DNA from: Ceratotherium simum simum
Lineage: Eukaryota; Chordata; Mammalia; Perissodactyla; Rhinocerotidae
Reading direction: 5' to 3'
DNA: 64,000 nucleotides
Assembly (NCBI RefSeq): GCF_000283155.1
Contig: NW_004454208.1
Span: 143,837-207,836, forward strand
Positions 22,661-33,930 of this stretch are shown in pieces. The notes beneath the pieces are model-generated. The model saw only the letters and a program-made list of their open reading frames with translations. It made no database searches and was not told where the DNA came from. Positions within the stretch are counted from its first letter, which is position 1. The number at the start of each line of letters is the position of its first letter. A program made the translations under genes and the position numbers.

Positions 22661-23171
22661 TGTGAGAAGGTAAATATGAGAGGGACGAGTGGCAGATGCG
22701 GGCTGGTCTTAGCAGGTTGTTGTGTAGGTTCTTCTGATGCCGTCTCTAGGCTAAAATCTAGAGTTGTCTCCAGTGATCAGCTTCTGTCCTTCCTAATAGA
22801 GCGGGGAGAGGGATACCTTTAAAATGTGCGTCCTGCTTTTAGGCAAACGGGGAGGGCAGAGACCTTCTCTAGTATCTGCTTCTTCTCAACTGCCTTCAGC
22901 TCCAAATGATCCTTATGCCAAGTTGGCATATTCCAGGGTGGCATACCTGTCACTGACAGATGACTCATCTGTGAGGCAGAGAAGGCTGTGGGGGTGCGTT
23001 AGCCTCACTTCAGGGAATCTAAGGTTTTGTCAGTTTCCCTGTCACTTCTCTAATCTCAGCCACCTCAGGGAGGAGTTAAAAGTGGCCAACGTCTTTTTTA
23101 TTCTGGTTGGGGGTATGTACTACTGGGCAGCAGAGGCCCAGAAGGGTGCCTCTCATTCCTCTTATTCCTAG

Positions 23172-23279
23172 CCCCCAGGAGGACCCAGGACCTCGACAGC
23201 TGCCCCAGGGTACCACCAAAGGAGGGGACACCGGGGGCGCAGGTCTCGACACAGGCACGGAGCCTCTCCTGAGCTGCAG
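23172..23279 (+). CDS. exon 14 (108 bp): basic cytoplasmic segment
   Basis: The acceptor is CTCTTATTCCTAG (to 23171) and the donor is GAGCTGCAG|GTAGGA at 23280. It is exactly 36 codons, phase 0 at both ends, and arginine/histidine-rich, ending SPELQ. The alternative acceptor seven bases downstream (CCCCCAG) would break the frame into exon 15. Supported by phase and splice sites more than by peptide content. Confidence 0.5.
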
Positions 23280-23599
23280 GTAGGAGCCCGGCTCTGTGAG
23301 CCAGGCCCTCTCTACATCAGGGGCACTCTGGGCCACCGCGTCCCCCGCCTCTCACCCCGTGCCGGTTTGGTGCTGTCCAGCTGTCCTGCCTCTCAGCCCT
23401 GCTTGTTACCTACACACCAGGGGCAACTCTGGGAGACAGAAACCAAGCACAGGGTTGAGAAAAATGACTGGGAAGAGATTTTGTAGAGAAAGAAATTAGG
23501 ATTGGAGACCACTGGTAAAGAAATCACTCATTCCATCAACAAATGTTTATTGACTGTTAGAATACTCACAGGGCAAGGGGTGGAGCCTGTGAAGGTTTA

Positions 23600-24230
23600 A
23601 AGGGATTTTCAAAACAATGGAAAAAATCACTAAGGATGGCAACAATAGATATGATCGTGTGATAATATAAAACAGGATTCTCTTGGTCAAAAATGGACCA
23701 TTAATAGATACTGTTACTCCATTAGAAAAACATGTAAATGGCCCTACCAAAAGGAAATACAAACAAGTAAAATTATAAGAAAAATGTTCCAAGAATCAGA
23801 GAAATGTTCACTAAACTAGATGCCTTTTTTTTTCTACCTAAAACACTTCACAAAAGTCCTCAGTACTTGTGAGGATTCAAGAGATGGACACCCCCATATC
23901 CAGCTGATTGAAGGGCAAAAAATTAAAACCTTTCTGGAAAGCAATCTGGCAATTTGTATCCAAAACCTCTAAAATATTCCTTCTGTTTGACTCAATATCT
24001 CCAGTTCTAAGACACTCTCTAAGGGAAATAATTTTTTAAATACAAGCAATAAAGAAACATGTTGATTGCAATTTTTTATAATATAAAAATAAATAGAGAT
24101 GACCTAAATTTCCAATAACATAAGGGTTATCTGAATTCTGTATCATGAAATATTAATGCCTCTACTAAAAATGATGTTATAGAGAAGTTTTAATATCTTT
24201 AAAGTAAAAGATGAGGACAGAGAATTGCAC
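23600..24230 (+). repeat. old L1 (L1M type) 3' region
   Basis: The text from about 23935 to 24180 follows the typical L1M 3' wording in sense orientation, including the AGCAATCTGGCAATTTGTAT region and the GACCTAAATTTCCAATAACA region. No frame remains. Confidence 0.55.
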
Positions 24231-24882
24231 GTATGGCAGAGTTTCATATGTGAGCTTCTGTGTATTCTTAAAAGAGAGAAAGGAACAGCAGAGAAAGAGA
24301 GTCCCCAAAAGTGGAGCGAGCCCACCTGGGGGAGGGAGAGAGACTGCAGTGTGCGAATGAGGGCAGGCAGATGGGTTAGCTTGTGCCGCAGGACCGACCA
24401 CACAAAACCTCCGCGGTCAACAACAGTTAAGTGTCAGGGCTCAGCTGCTCTGCTCCAGCTCGCCCGGCGGGCCCAGTTCCGGGTCTCGGCAAGGCGTGTG
24501 AGCGTTTGGCAGGGCCCCAGCTCTAGGCTGGGCTTGCCTGGGGCTCTGTAGTGGGCTGGCCTGGTCTTGGCCTTCTCAAGGCGTGGCGGGATCACAAAAG
24601 GCTCTTGAGGCCCACACTCAGGACTGGCACAGTGACTTCTGCCTATCCTAATGGCCAGAGCAAGTCAGAAGGTGGAGCCCAGCATCAAGGGGTAAGAAGA
24701 ACGCCCCCCACAGTGTGAGGACACAGGAGCAGAGAGAGGCGAAGATCTGGGGCCCTCAGCACAGCCTACCTCAGTGGATTAGGATGCCATTATTGTACTT
24801 TTTCATACGCTTACATGTTATATTTACTAATATTCTACACTGAACAAGGGTTACCTTTGAAATTAGAAAAACAAAAGTTGGG

Positions 24883-25070
24883 GGGCCGGCCCAGCGACGC
24901 AAGTGGTTAAGTGCACGCCCTCCACTTCGGCGGCCCGGGATTCGCAGGTTCTGATCCCGGTGGCGCACCAACGTACCGCTTGGTAAGCCATGCTGTGGCG
25001 GCGTCCCATATAAAGTAGAGGAAGATGGGCACGGATGTTAGCTCAGGGCCAGTCTTCCTCACAAAGAAAC
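24883..25070 (+). mobile_element. ERE (equine tRNA-derived SINE), sense
   Basis: It starts GGGGCCGGCCC-like and contains the tRNA-derived promoter region (GTGGTTAAGTGCACGCCC) and the diagnostic tail wording GGATGTTAGCTCAGGGCCAG followed by an A-rich end. It is flanked by a 17-bp duplication (24866-24882 and 25071-25087) with one mismatch, so the insertion boundaries are well defined. Confidence 0.92.
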
Positions 25071-27419
25071 GAAAAACAAAAATTGGGAGATTTTTTGTTC
25101 TGGCATATTTTTGTTTTTCATTGTCTTTTTAAGGGCAGATCTAGTGCAGATCTGATGTGAAAGGGAATAGAAAGGGGAAGTAAACCTATAAAACATAGTT
25201 TTTTGTCAATAGAGCAGCCTCAGAAATCCCTGTTTTTGCCACTCATTTAAAACAATTGACTCTGCTCCTAAAGACGTAGCCGATACTACAGCTCTCACTG
25301 GCACTATTCCTGCATGCATCCTGAGGTGGGCACAGACCAAAAAACTCTTTCTCTGAGAAGCACATTTTTTCCTTTTCCCTCGTCGTGAAGGTGAAATAGC
25401 AGATACCATGACAGTCCGTGACACTACGGAGCTACACGACATGGGGAGCCACCGGTGTCCAAAACACATACAATTTTATCCCTCATTCCCGCGAACTAAG
25501 CCGTGGGTAGTTTTCTCTCTGCCAAATACACAGGGAGCCACATCAGAGCCCAAGTGGAGCAGAAAGAAAAGACGTTCTTTCCTGAGAGCCTCCTCGGAGC
25601 CAGGCCCTGGGGTCACCACTGTCAGAGAGAACTCCCCGCCTGATCCTCGGCAGCCTTTGAGACAGACCTTCCTCTCCCGCTCCGTGATCAGACACGAAGG
25701 CTGAGCTCAGAAAGGGGAAGTAACTTTGCCCAAGAGAGTTTCAAATCCCATCCTATCCACATCAAAAACGTGTGCTTTTTCTTCCGTTTCATGCTGCCTG
25801 ACCTCATTCAGAAACACAAATGAGGCAGAGGAAGGAGATCTTGCCCTTAGTTCCCTGTCTTTTTCCACTGGCGCTTCCAGTGAGGGTCTGAGTTGAGTGA
25901 GCAGGGGACTCAGCCATGACAAACCCATCCCGCTGCTCAAGGAACTGGCAGTCAGCTCAGCAGGGCACCTCAGAGTCCACACACAGTACAGACAATACAA
26001 ACACTTGTAAAAATGCATATGCCAAAAAGTACCATCTATTAACGGACACTGCTAGACAGTACTTAAAATTTCTACCTCCCTATTTCTTCACTTCTCCTTG
26101 ATGTTTGCCATCTATTTGTCTCTCAGTGCTACATTCCCGGTGATTCCCTCAGAAGTTTCTACAAACTCACTACAGGTAGGTCTATATGTAATCCATCAAT
26201 CACATTGTTATTCTCTTGACATTTTTTCATTTCTAGATTTCTCTTTGTCTCCATAATGTTCTTGTTCTTGCTTTTTTGGATTCTATTCTTTCTTTTGTCT
26301 TTCTTCACACTTTAAACAAGTTTATCTGACAATTATGCTCAGATCTCACTGTTATCTCTAGTTTCTTGGGTGTATTTTCATCATGTCTGCTGGTTCTCAT
26401 GCCATTGGGCTTCCTTCTGTTTTCTGTTTTCGTCTGAGTCACCTTCAGTGGGATTGTCCTCTGTGTGAGCCTCCCTGTGGAGCCATTGTGGTTGTCTCTA
26501 CTCGCACACTATGGGATTCGCTGCTTCCAGTCCTGTTTGTAGGTTAGTTTCCATGTCTTTCATCTGGGTAGAAGGTTCTGGCCTTCTGTGGTATGCTGCA
26601 CAGCCCCGTGGTTCCAATTTCTTACATCAGTTCTGTTCCAACCTCAGCCCTGAACAAGAAACCTGTTCAGCTACAGGGCCGTATGCACAGGCAGATGTAG
26701 GTTTTTTTTAATTCCAGTTAAGAGAAGGGACAACCACTTCTTGGGTCTAGACTTTACTCAGGCAGCACTGGACCAGTTCCCACCAAGAATGACCTTGTGG
26801 CCTCAAGGCCTGCCCAAGGTGGGAGTTAAAGCCTCAGCCTCTAAGGAGGAATACCCACATGCCACATGCCTTCAACTCCCTCCTACCCCTAACTTGTCTC
26901 TTCATCTCTTCACTCCCATTCAGACATGGTTCTGCATTTGTATTTGTATTTTGTCTGGCATTTCATGTGTGGAGCAAGAGGTGGGCTTTCCGTGACAGCT
27001 GAGTTCACCATGCAGTCAGACATTGTATTAACTCGTGGGATGCCCCACAGATAGCTCAATTTAATATGTTCAAAAGCAAACCCATCACCATCCACAATGT
27101 CCTATGAACTCTAGGATCCTTCGTTCTATTTTTCCGCTTCATGACCCTTAACACATGACTTTCATCTTCATGGTCACTTGTGGTCACAAGACGGCTGCTG
27201 GAAAGGCCAAAAGGTAAAAGGGCACAGGCCAACTAAGTCAGCTCTCTTTTTAAAGAGGTTTTGCAGAATCCATCCCCCCAACAACTTTCTTTTACATCTC
27301 ATTGGCTAAAACTTAGTCATATGGTAATCTCTATCTATAAGAGACTCTAAGATAAGCAGTTTTTCAGCTGGGCACATGGACACTCCCAACAAATCAAGTT
27401 CTATTAATAAAAAAGTCTC

Positions 27420-27728
27420 TGCCACAGTAGCTGAGACTAGCACACCAGGCCCTCCATGGCCTGCCGTCCTCAGTTCCTACCTCCATTTCTCCAGCATCAT
27501 CTCCTTCCACTTTTCCAAACAAATTCCACGCTACCACCAAACTGAACTTTGACTACTTGCCACAACAAGCTGAACATCCCCTCGGGTAACACTCATCACT
27601 CATAATTCCTTATTCTATGTCTGCCTTTCTTGATAGACTATAAATCTATGGAAGTTCACTAATGGAGTTCCAGGACTGACCATTGGCTTGACATATACTG
27701 GGTGCTCAATAAGTCTTTCCTTACTTAT
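27420..27728 (-). repeat. L2-like fragment
   Basis: The wording around 27610-27715, with a CTATAAATCTATGGAAG segment and a GGGTGCTCAATAAGT end, resembles the antisense 3' end of mammalian L2 elements. Boundaries are approximate. Confidence 0.5.
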
Positions 27729-27730
27729 GA

Positions 27731-28067
27731 GTGGATGGATGGATGGAAGGATGGATAGATGGATGGACTCGCAGGTGGACAAACATTCCCTATGCTCTCT
27801 CATATGAGTGGATGGATAGATGGATGGATGGATGGATGAATGGATGATGGATGGACTGGCAGGTGGACAAATATTCCCCATGCTCTCTCATATGAGTGGA
27901 TGGATGGATGGATGGATGGATGGATGGATGGATGGATGGACTGACAGATGAATAAATGTTCCCTGTGCTCTCTCATATGAGCAGGTGGATGGGTGGGTGG
28001 ATGGATGGATGGATGGATGGATGGACTGAATGACAGGTGGACGAATGTTCCCTATGCTCTCTCATAT
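27731..28067 (+). repeat. higher-order TGGA minisatellite, four units
   Basis: Four units of about 77, 88, 85 and 87 bp each consist of a (TGGA)n block and a conserved linker of about 40 bp containing AGGTGGACAAA and CTCTCTCATATGA. The linker ends fall at 27807, 27895, 27980 and about 28067. The third block is the purest TGGA run, at 27897-27939. Confidence 0.9.
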
Positions 28068-28079
28068 CTCTGTGTTTTC

Positions 28080-28340
28080 ATGTTCCCTTTGCCTAGCATG
28101 CCCTTCTCCTATTGTCCACCCAGCTAATTCCTATTCATCATTAAGACTCAGCTGAAATGTCCCCTCTTCCAGAAAATTCTCCCTTACCACGCCTACCTGG
28201 GTTAGATGTCCTGCTTTTTGCTCCTGTAGCCCCTGTGCATTCCTCTACAAAGCCTTTACCATGCTGTATGGTAGGTCTGGGTTTTCTTGTCTTTAGGCTC
28301 TGAACTCTTTGAGAGAAGATCTGACCTCAACTCTTATCCA
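28080..28340 (-). repeat. L2-like fragment
   Basis: The segment with GACTCAGCTGAAATGTCCCC, TCTTCCAGAAAA and a run ending near GCTCTGAACTCTTTGAG is the classic antisense L2 3' pattern. It directly follows the TGGA array, suggesting that the minisatellite expanded within or beside this old LINE. Confidence 0.7.
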
Positions 28341-28442
28341 GTGCTGATCCCACTGCCTGTCATGGAGGAGAAGCTCAATGGATTTTTAATCAAATTGGAA
28401 TACAAGTAAAAGTAATGAAGACCATATGTCCCTTGTTTCTAG

Positions 28443-28580
28443 AGAAAGATATGGCAGGTGGAAGACTCTTTGGATGAACCGAATGAAGAGTTCTTCCAGC
28501 TCACTGCTCAAGTCCTAGAGCTTCAGACAGAAGAGAACAAGCCAGGCCAACTGCCCCCAAGCAAACACAGTACATTTGTG
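28443..28580 (+). CDS. exon 15: acidic cytoplasmic segment
   Basis: The acceptor is CCCTTGTTTCTAG (to 28442) and the donor is ACATTTGTG|GTAAGC at 28581. It is 46 codons with phase 0 at both ends: RKIWQVEDSLDEPNEEFFQL, then TAQVLELQTEENK and PSKHSTFV. The strongly acidic, helical composition stands out from the flanking introns. Confidence 0.8.
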
Positions 28581-30352
28581 GTAAGCCCAGCAGACCACCA
28601 TCTCAGCTCCTGTGGTGTCCACAGACAGCTGGGTCTCACGGTGTGGGGCTCACGGAGTCTCAGCCCTTCCATGGAGAGGGTTGGGATCAGAACAACCAGC
28701 TCTGACCAGAAAGCCCATCAGCCAAAGTCCAGTTTTGCTTGTTTGGTTTGGCAAATGGGTCTAGAGACAGGGAAGCACACTCAATTAGTGAATGAATGGC
28801 CTGGAAAGATTGAGGAACAGCATGAAAAGGGAGCAACAAAAATAGCTGTTCTAGATGCAGCATAACTAGAGGCACACGGTTCTGGAACAAGGAGTTTTCC
28901 ATGAGATGCGTCATCCATCTAGATTGTCCTCCATCTTAACTGAGGCTTCTGAAGGTGTAGACATAGGGAAGGTTGAAGGGGAAAAAGACAAGAGATAGAT
29001 GTGATAATTCAGTTGTGTCTTCACTGTGCTCGGTAAAACTTTGTTTACTAAAGCAAGCAGCTGGGCCTTAGTTTTGTTTGATTTTTTAAAATACTGCACT
29101 AAAACCCCATTTCTCTTGACCTGAGTTCTTGGCACCCACTTGACTTTCGCCCAAGCCTAGGGCCTCCCTCCTCTCACCCTCATCCCTGCCTTGCTAAGTT
29201 GCTGAAAATGGACAACACTCTGGGTGGTGGAGGGCAGGGTGGGCACTTCCTGTCACCAGCTTCCTGGAGCAGGCGTCTGCGCCGGGACTCATGTGTCACC
29301 AAGGATCCCCTCTTCACAACCGGGGGGGCCACCTGCCATGGTGACCCTGGGAGTGGGGCCCAGAGGGGCTGGCAGTGGGGAGACCTGCAATGTTCCCTGA
29401 GATCGGAGTTCCATGAGAACATCATGTGTGCCTGGACCGTGATGTTGGGAGGTCTGGAAAATCAGTTCTTGGTTAACTGACCTTTCTTTTAAGACAAAAC
29501 AACAATAAAGGCACCCGTGGTCTCAAAGGACCGCAGGAAAATTTATCTTGTGTGCAAACCAGGTATGGTGGGGCCATGTAACAGCCACAAAATGCACAGA
29601 TGCCCTTCCCAAGGGGGCTGCAGGAACTGTGTCTCCTAAGGCATAAAGGGTCCCTGAACCCCATAACCCCTGAACCCCGAAGGTTGTTCCTCCCTGTGAA
29701 AACCAAATGCAGGTGCCAGTCTCTCATTGTGTTCTCTTCTCAACATGTTTATCATTCATTCTCTGGGCTTCATCCAGACTCCTTCCAAAGAGGTCACACC
29801 AAGCTGTGGGGTCGGTTCCTCTGTAAGCAGCCTCCCTCCCCTCAGACAGACAGCTGTGATGCCAGGGCCACTGTGGGGGGACTAGGTGCAGGGACCTATC
29901 ATCGGATGTATTGAGGGGCTCAGATGATAGTGATTTGATGAGGATAAAGTAACAGAAAACTCCATGCTTGAAGAGACATTATACAAATATCCCTGGTATG
30001 AAGGAAGGGAAAAACAGGACGAGCTGAGGGGCTTTAAATGCCGCAAGATTTAATTATTCAATAATTGTTCCAAATTATTAAACATGATGATTGTGTAATG
30101 ATGTAATTAGTTGTTGTTGTGCATTAATGTGGCAACATAAACTCAGGGGACACTGTGTCTTTATTAGTCAATCGAGAGGTCAGTCTCTGGAGGTAACTTG
30201 TTGGCATCTTCCCAAGTGTTCCAATGGGTGTTGTTGCCTAGAGACTGCCAGAGTGACAAGGGTCATGCCCAGGTCACATGGTGGGTTCAGGGCAGAGTGA
30301 GCTTAGAACTCTCAGGGGTCACGTCTCCTCTTTCCATTTGTGTCCTTTTTAG
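28581..30352. other. intron 15; no gene or clear repeat seen
   Basis: Exons 15 and 16 join in phase 0. The sequence between shows several short open frames with no splice support. AT-rich sequence near 30040-30130 may be an old repeat. Confidence 0.4.
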
Positions 30353-30855
30353 GTGGTTCCCAGCATCTTCCCTTGTGCATGGCAGGAAGACAGACCTCAC
30401 CGAGCAGAAGTAGATGGCCCAGATGGAAAGAATACAGGACACTGGGCCCTGAAGAGTGAACAGGCCCTGATGCTGGAGGCGAGAAGAGCCCACTTGGCTC
30501 AGAGGATCGAAGACCTGGAGTGGGAGCTGTCCCTGCTCCTCCAGGTGGCAGAGGGCAGCACGTGTGCAGGAGGGAGCCAGGCCAGCCTGGGGAGACACTG
30601 AGTCACACAAGATGCTGTGATGGCCATCTGTAGCAGTGCCTTCTCCACAAAGAACATGACCAGGTTAATCCACTCACCCCTGGTAGGGAGGCGTGGGCGT
30701 CTGAGGGGCCACCCAGGCTGGGAGTGTGTGCTCGGTTTATGACCTGCTCCTATCTGGTAATACCCAGGTTTCTTTCAGAGCCTGGACCTTGGCTTGTGCT
30801 GATTTCTGTCTGTGATCCTTTGGGGTGAGGGAAAATAAAGTCACACAAGTTGAGA
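30353..30855 (+). CDS. exon 16: C-terminal coding end, stop and 3' UTR
   Basis: The acceptor is GTGTCCTTTTTAG (to 30352). The frame gives VVPSIFPCAWQEDRPHRAEV, then a basic/acidic helical segment with LKSEQALMLEARRAHLAQRI and EDLEWELSLLL that looks like a short coiled coil, ending at TGA 30599-30601. The 3' UTR runs about 250 bp to the polyadenylation signal. Confidence 0.8.
30834..30839 (+). promoter_or_regulatory. polyadenylation signal AATAAA
   Basis: A canonical AATAAA lies 233 bp after the stop codon of exon 16, followed by a GT-containing stretch (TTGAGAAGATCATTATGTGT). This is the natural 3' end of the gene. Confidence 0.75.
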
Positions 30856-31279
30856 AGATCATTATGTGTTCCCATCACTGAGTCTGACCCTCAATCATCC
30901 CATCAGGACACTGGCCATTGGGTGCTGTGGTCCCCCAAAACTTCACTTGGGGCACCTGGCCTCAGGGGTGAGATGTGCTTGGGGGAGGGACTATGAGAAC
31001 TTAGGTGCAGCCGCAGCTTCCACCCCCCATCTTCCATCACTGCTGAGTCCTCGTGGGGAGCCCAAGTGAGCCGTGTTCACTTCCTGGCTCCAGTGACCTC
31101 CTGGAGGACAGAGAGGTAGGCAGTGCCCTGGGCTGGCCTCCCGCGCCGCCCTGAGTGCCTCCAGCACCACAAGAGCCTCTCTGCATCCCCTGGACTACCC
31201 ATCACCCTCGGGCCTGTGCTCAAGCAGTTCTCACCTCGGAAAGGCCCTCCTCCCTCTGTCCTGTCACACCAGCTGAAAC

Positions 31280-31480
31280 TCTCTTGACCCTCTAAGACCT
31301 ACCCCAGAGGCCACCCACTCCACGAGGCTCTTCCTGAGCCCTTCCCATCTCTCTCCTCCCATGACTCCTCATGCCGTCTTGTCTCTACCGTTTGTCTGAT
31401 TCCTATTGTAGTGGTTTGTGCCGTGTTTTATCCTCCCTTCTAAACTATAAATTCCTTAAAGGCAGGAGGTGTGACACACA
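31280..31480 (-). repeat. L2-like fragment
   Basis: It contains CCACGAGGCTCTTCCTGAGC and later CTATAAATTCCTTAAAGGCA, the typical antisense L2 3' wording. Confidence 0.65.
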
Positions 31481-33219
31481 CATACCCCACTCAGCACACT
31501 GCTTCCCACATATAGGGTATCATGACCCAGAAATGCTTCCTGAAGGTAACTGGCCACATGGATACAAACACTAACCCTGAGATCACACCATCACGTCGGA
31601 GCAACAACAGCAGACAAGAAACTGCAGAAGAAAACGGCACAGAACTGAGTGCCAACCTGGTGGGCAAACTGAGACGGACTGAGGAAGACACTCGGAGGTG
31701 AGGGAGATGGAGCTCCGGGGCTGGAGCACGGGACGACTTCAAGGAGGAGCTAGGACTTGACCCAAGGTGGGTCAAGGTGGGTTCCAGGGTGGGAAACATG
31801 GATGGTTGGAAAGAGGTAGGGAGAAGGGAGAGCATTTCAGGCTAGTTAGGTGGCTGGAAAGAAAGAGAGAAGAGAGAGAGGAGCATGCAAGGTATTGGCT
31901 AAAAGAAATCAGGGCAGAATCGATTTAGAAAGAGGAGACCCCAGAAAGAAGTAGGAGTGGAGTGTCCCAAAGCCCCAGGAATCCCCAGCTCCTTGGCCTC
32001 CCTCCCTGTCCGCAGCTAGTGCTCCTCGGCCCACAGCCAGGCCAGTGCTGAGGCTGCCAGGCCAGGGCACAGAACCATGTCCAGCCTCTTCTGATGGCCA
32101 GTGTTGAGGCGAGGCACTCAGCCCTCACAGCTACCAAATCAAGCCACACCTGGACTCCCTTATCTTGTCAACTTGATCAAATGTGTGCAGTCCCCTCTGT
32201 GGAGCTGTGCTACAGGCAAGGAACCTAGAGGTCTCAAGCAGAGGTTCACATAGGGCCTGTAGGAGCAGGCCTCGGCCTGCCACTCCTTGGGTCTGTCAGT
32301 GTGGTCACCCCCTGTCATGCCTCAAACGCTTCAGGAGGGAGCTCTCTGGGGTGACTCTCCCCCTGCCGGGAGCTGCCACTGCATCAAGGGTGTGGGTCTG
32401 TAAGATCTCTTCTGCCTGTGAGATCCTACAATTCAGAGCTCCAGGCCACTGATTAAGGGACAAGCTGCCACAGGGGCCAAAATCCCTAATCAAGTCCTCG
32501 TTAGTGGGCACGGGGTGAGAGGAGGGGCTCTGCTGACCCCCATTGGTTTTTGTTTCTCTGGTTGGTACAACTTTCTCAGAAACGTTCATCACTGTTCTCT
32601 GTGGAGGTGAGTGACCCCAGTCTGTTTTAGTAGCAGCAAGTCCCTGGGCCAGGACAGAAGGAAGGTCACTCCCCACTCCGGGGAGAAAGAAAACAGCAGC
32701 AATGATGCTGTCTCCCTGCTGCCCCCGGGACCGCCAGGCAGCTCTTCACATATCCAAACTGCTTTCCCATGGCCTCTGGGATTGATATTGCTGACCCACT
32801 AGTGACCTAGAAATCCCATTCTGGCCACCATCAAACACCAAAACACAGCATAAACGTATGTCTGTCTGTCCATACTCACATCAGACACACGGTTCAGGGT
32901 GGACCAAGGCCCCAAAGTGAGCCAAGAGTGAGAGGCCTAGGGGCCCTCAGTGGTTGTCTATGGGAGGAGTCCTACGCATAAGTCTGAAGGGTCACGTGGA
33001 AAGAGTCAACTGGAATAGGAGGCATGTCCACCCAGACCTGAGCCCAGGACCACCTCTTAAGGGTCCTAAATCAACCATCAGAGCAGCCAGACATTTAGCA
33101 GACTCAGATACCACCCTTCACTCACGGAAGGGAACCCAGAATGGAGAGCCACTGGTCCAGGCATTCATAATGCTAGGACTCCTAGGCCTGGAGCAGAGTG
33201 ACCCCCAAGGAGGTCAGAG

Positions 33220-33400
33220 CGGGAGGTGGGCTCAGTGCATCACAAACTCCATGTGCAAGGGAATTGCCAGGGGTCTTCCTAAAGTGCAGCTGCTGGCTCT
33301 AGGGGCAAGAGTGTCTGCATTTCTGACAAGCTCCAGGAGAGATGCCCGGGCTGCTGGTAGGTGGATTTCACTTTGAGTCCCAGGTCATAGGCCCTGGTAA
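33220..33400. repeat. MER5-like hAT remnant
   Basis: It contains GGAATTGCCAGGGGTCTTCC, a TCTGCATTTCTGACAAGCTC phrase, and a degraded ACTTTGAG end, all in the order of a MER5/MER58-type element. Confidence 0.5.
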
Positions 33401-33689
33401 GAGAAGTGGATATTATTTTAAGGTCATCAACCAGGAGAATCAGATAGTCTGGGGGTATACAGGGTTGGGAGGGCCAGGGGGCCACGAATTCCGTTTGTTC
33501 CTGAGTTTGAGCTGCTACTAGACACCCAAATCCCGTATAAGCTGTGCATATGAACCTGGAGCTTGAGGGACATGGGAGCTGGATTCAGGAGAGCCCCAAA
33601 TGATCCCCGTCATCCTTGAATCCATACAGCACCCAGCGGTGTACACAGTCCTCAAGCCCATGGCAGCCCCCCAAAATAGTTGTTCTCAT

Positions 33690-33930
33690 TCCCCCTTAGT
33701 AAGCACTTTCTAAATGCCAAAACCTGGGCTAAGAGCTTTAAAGCCATCATCTCGTCTAATCCTCACAAGAATCACCTTGGTTAGGTGGTACCATTTCCGT
33801 TCTACAGATGAGGAAGCAGAGGACGGAGAAACAATGATCCACAGGCACTAGAAAGTGGCAGAGTTCATATCGAGACCCAGGTCTGTCTGACAACAAGACC
33901 CATGATCTTAACCACCAGGTTACAGTGAGG
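33690..33930 (+). repeat. MIR
   Basis: A near full-length MIR: AAGCACTTTCTAAATGCC, TCATCTCGTCTAATCCTCAC, TTCTACAGATGAGGAAGCAG, and a GACCCAGGTCTGTCTGAC end. Confidence 0.85.

Larger units (their letters stand above)
20665..23171. other. intron 13; MIR and an unclassified repeat
   Basis: A MIR-like stretch lies at 21230-21420. A weaker MIR-like stretch lies near 21690-21840. A possible LTR-type repeat lies at about 22380-22660, which also explains the 188-codon minus-strand open frame there. I see no exon. Confidence 0.4.
23280..28442. other. intron 14; L1, ERE, L2 and a TGGA minisatellite
   Basis: From left to right: an old L1 3' end at about 23600-24230, an ERE SINE at 24883-25070, a MIR-like piece at 25610-25740, pyrimidine-rich sequence that may be old L1 at 26120-26480, L2-like sequence from about 27420, and the TGGA higher-order array at 27731-28067. 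No exon recognised. Confidence 0.5.
3584..30855 (+). pseudogene. multi-exon gene for a cysteine-rich single-pass membrane protein, apparently inactivated
   Basis: Sixteen exons join with matching phases and give 2310 coding bases after the two bases that complete an upstream codon, ending at TGA 30599-30601 and followed by AATAAA at 30834-30839. The deduced chain has an N-terminal cysteine-rich part with CTC, CIC and CPC motifs (exons 1-3), a long extracellular part (exons 4-7), one hydrophobic helix of about 19 residues (exon 8), and a cytoplasmic tail with a charged helical C-terminus (exons 9-16). Three lesions break it: TAA at 8568-8570, TAA at 11646-11648, and a GG donor at 12683-12684. 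I do not recognise the gene; by architecture it is a type I membrane protein of unknown role. The start lies outside the window. Intact paralogues elsewhere, or errors in this sequence, cannot be excluded. Confidence 0.75.

Noticed and set aside
27731..28067. CRISPR-like array (repeat plus spacer spacing)
   Set aside because: The units are a TGGA block plus a near-identical linker in a mammalian genome; this is a minisatellite, not direct repeats with unique spacers.
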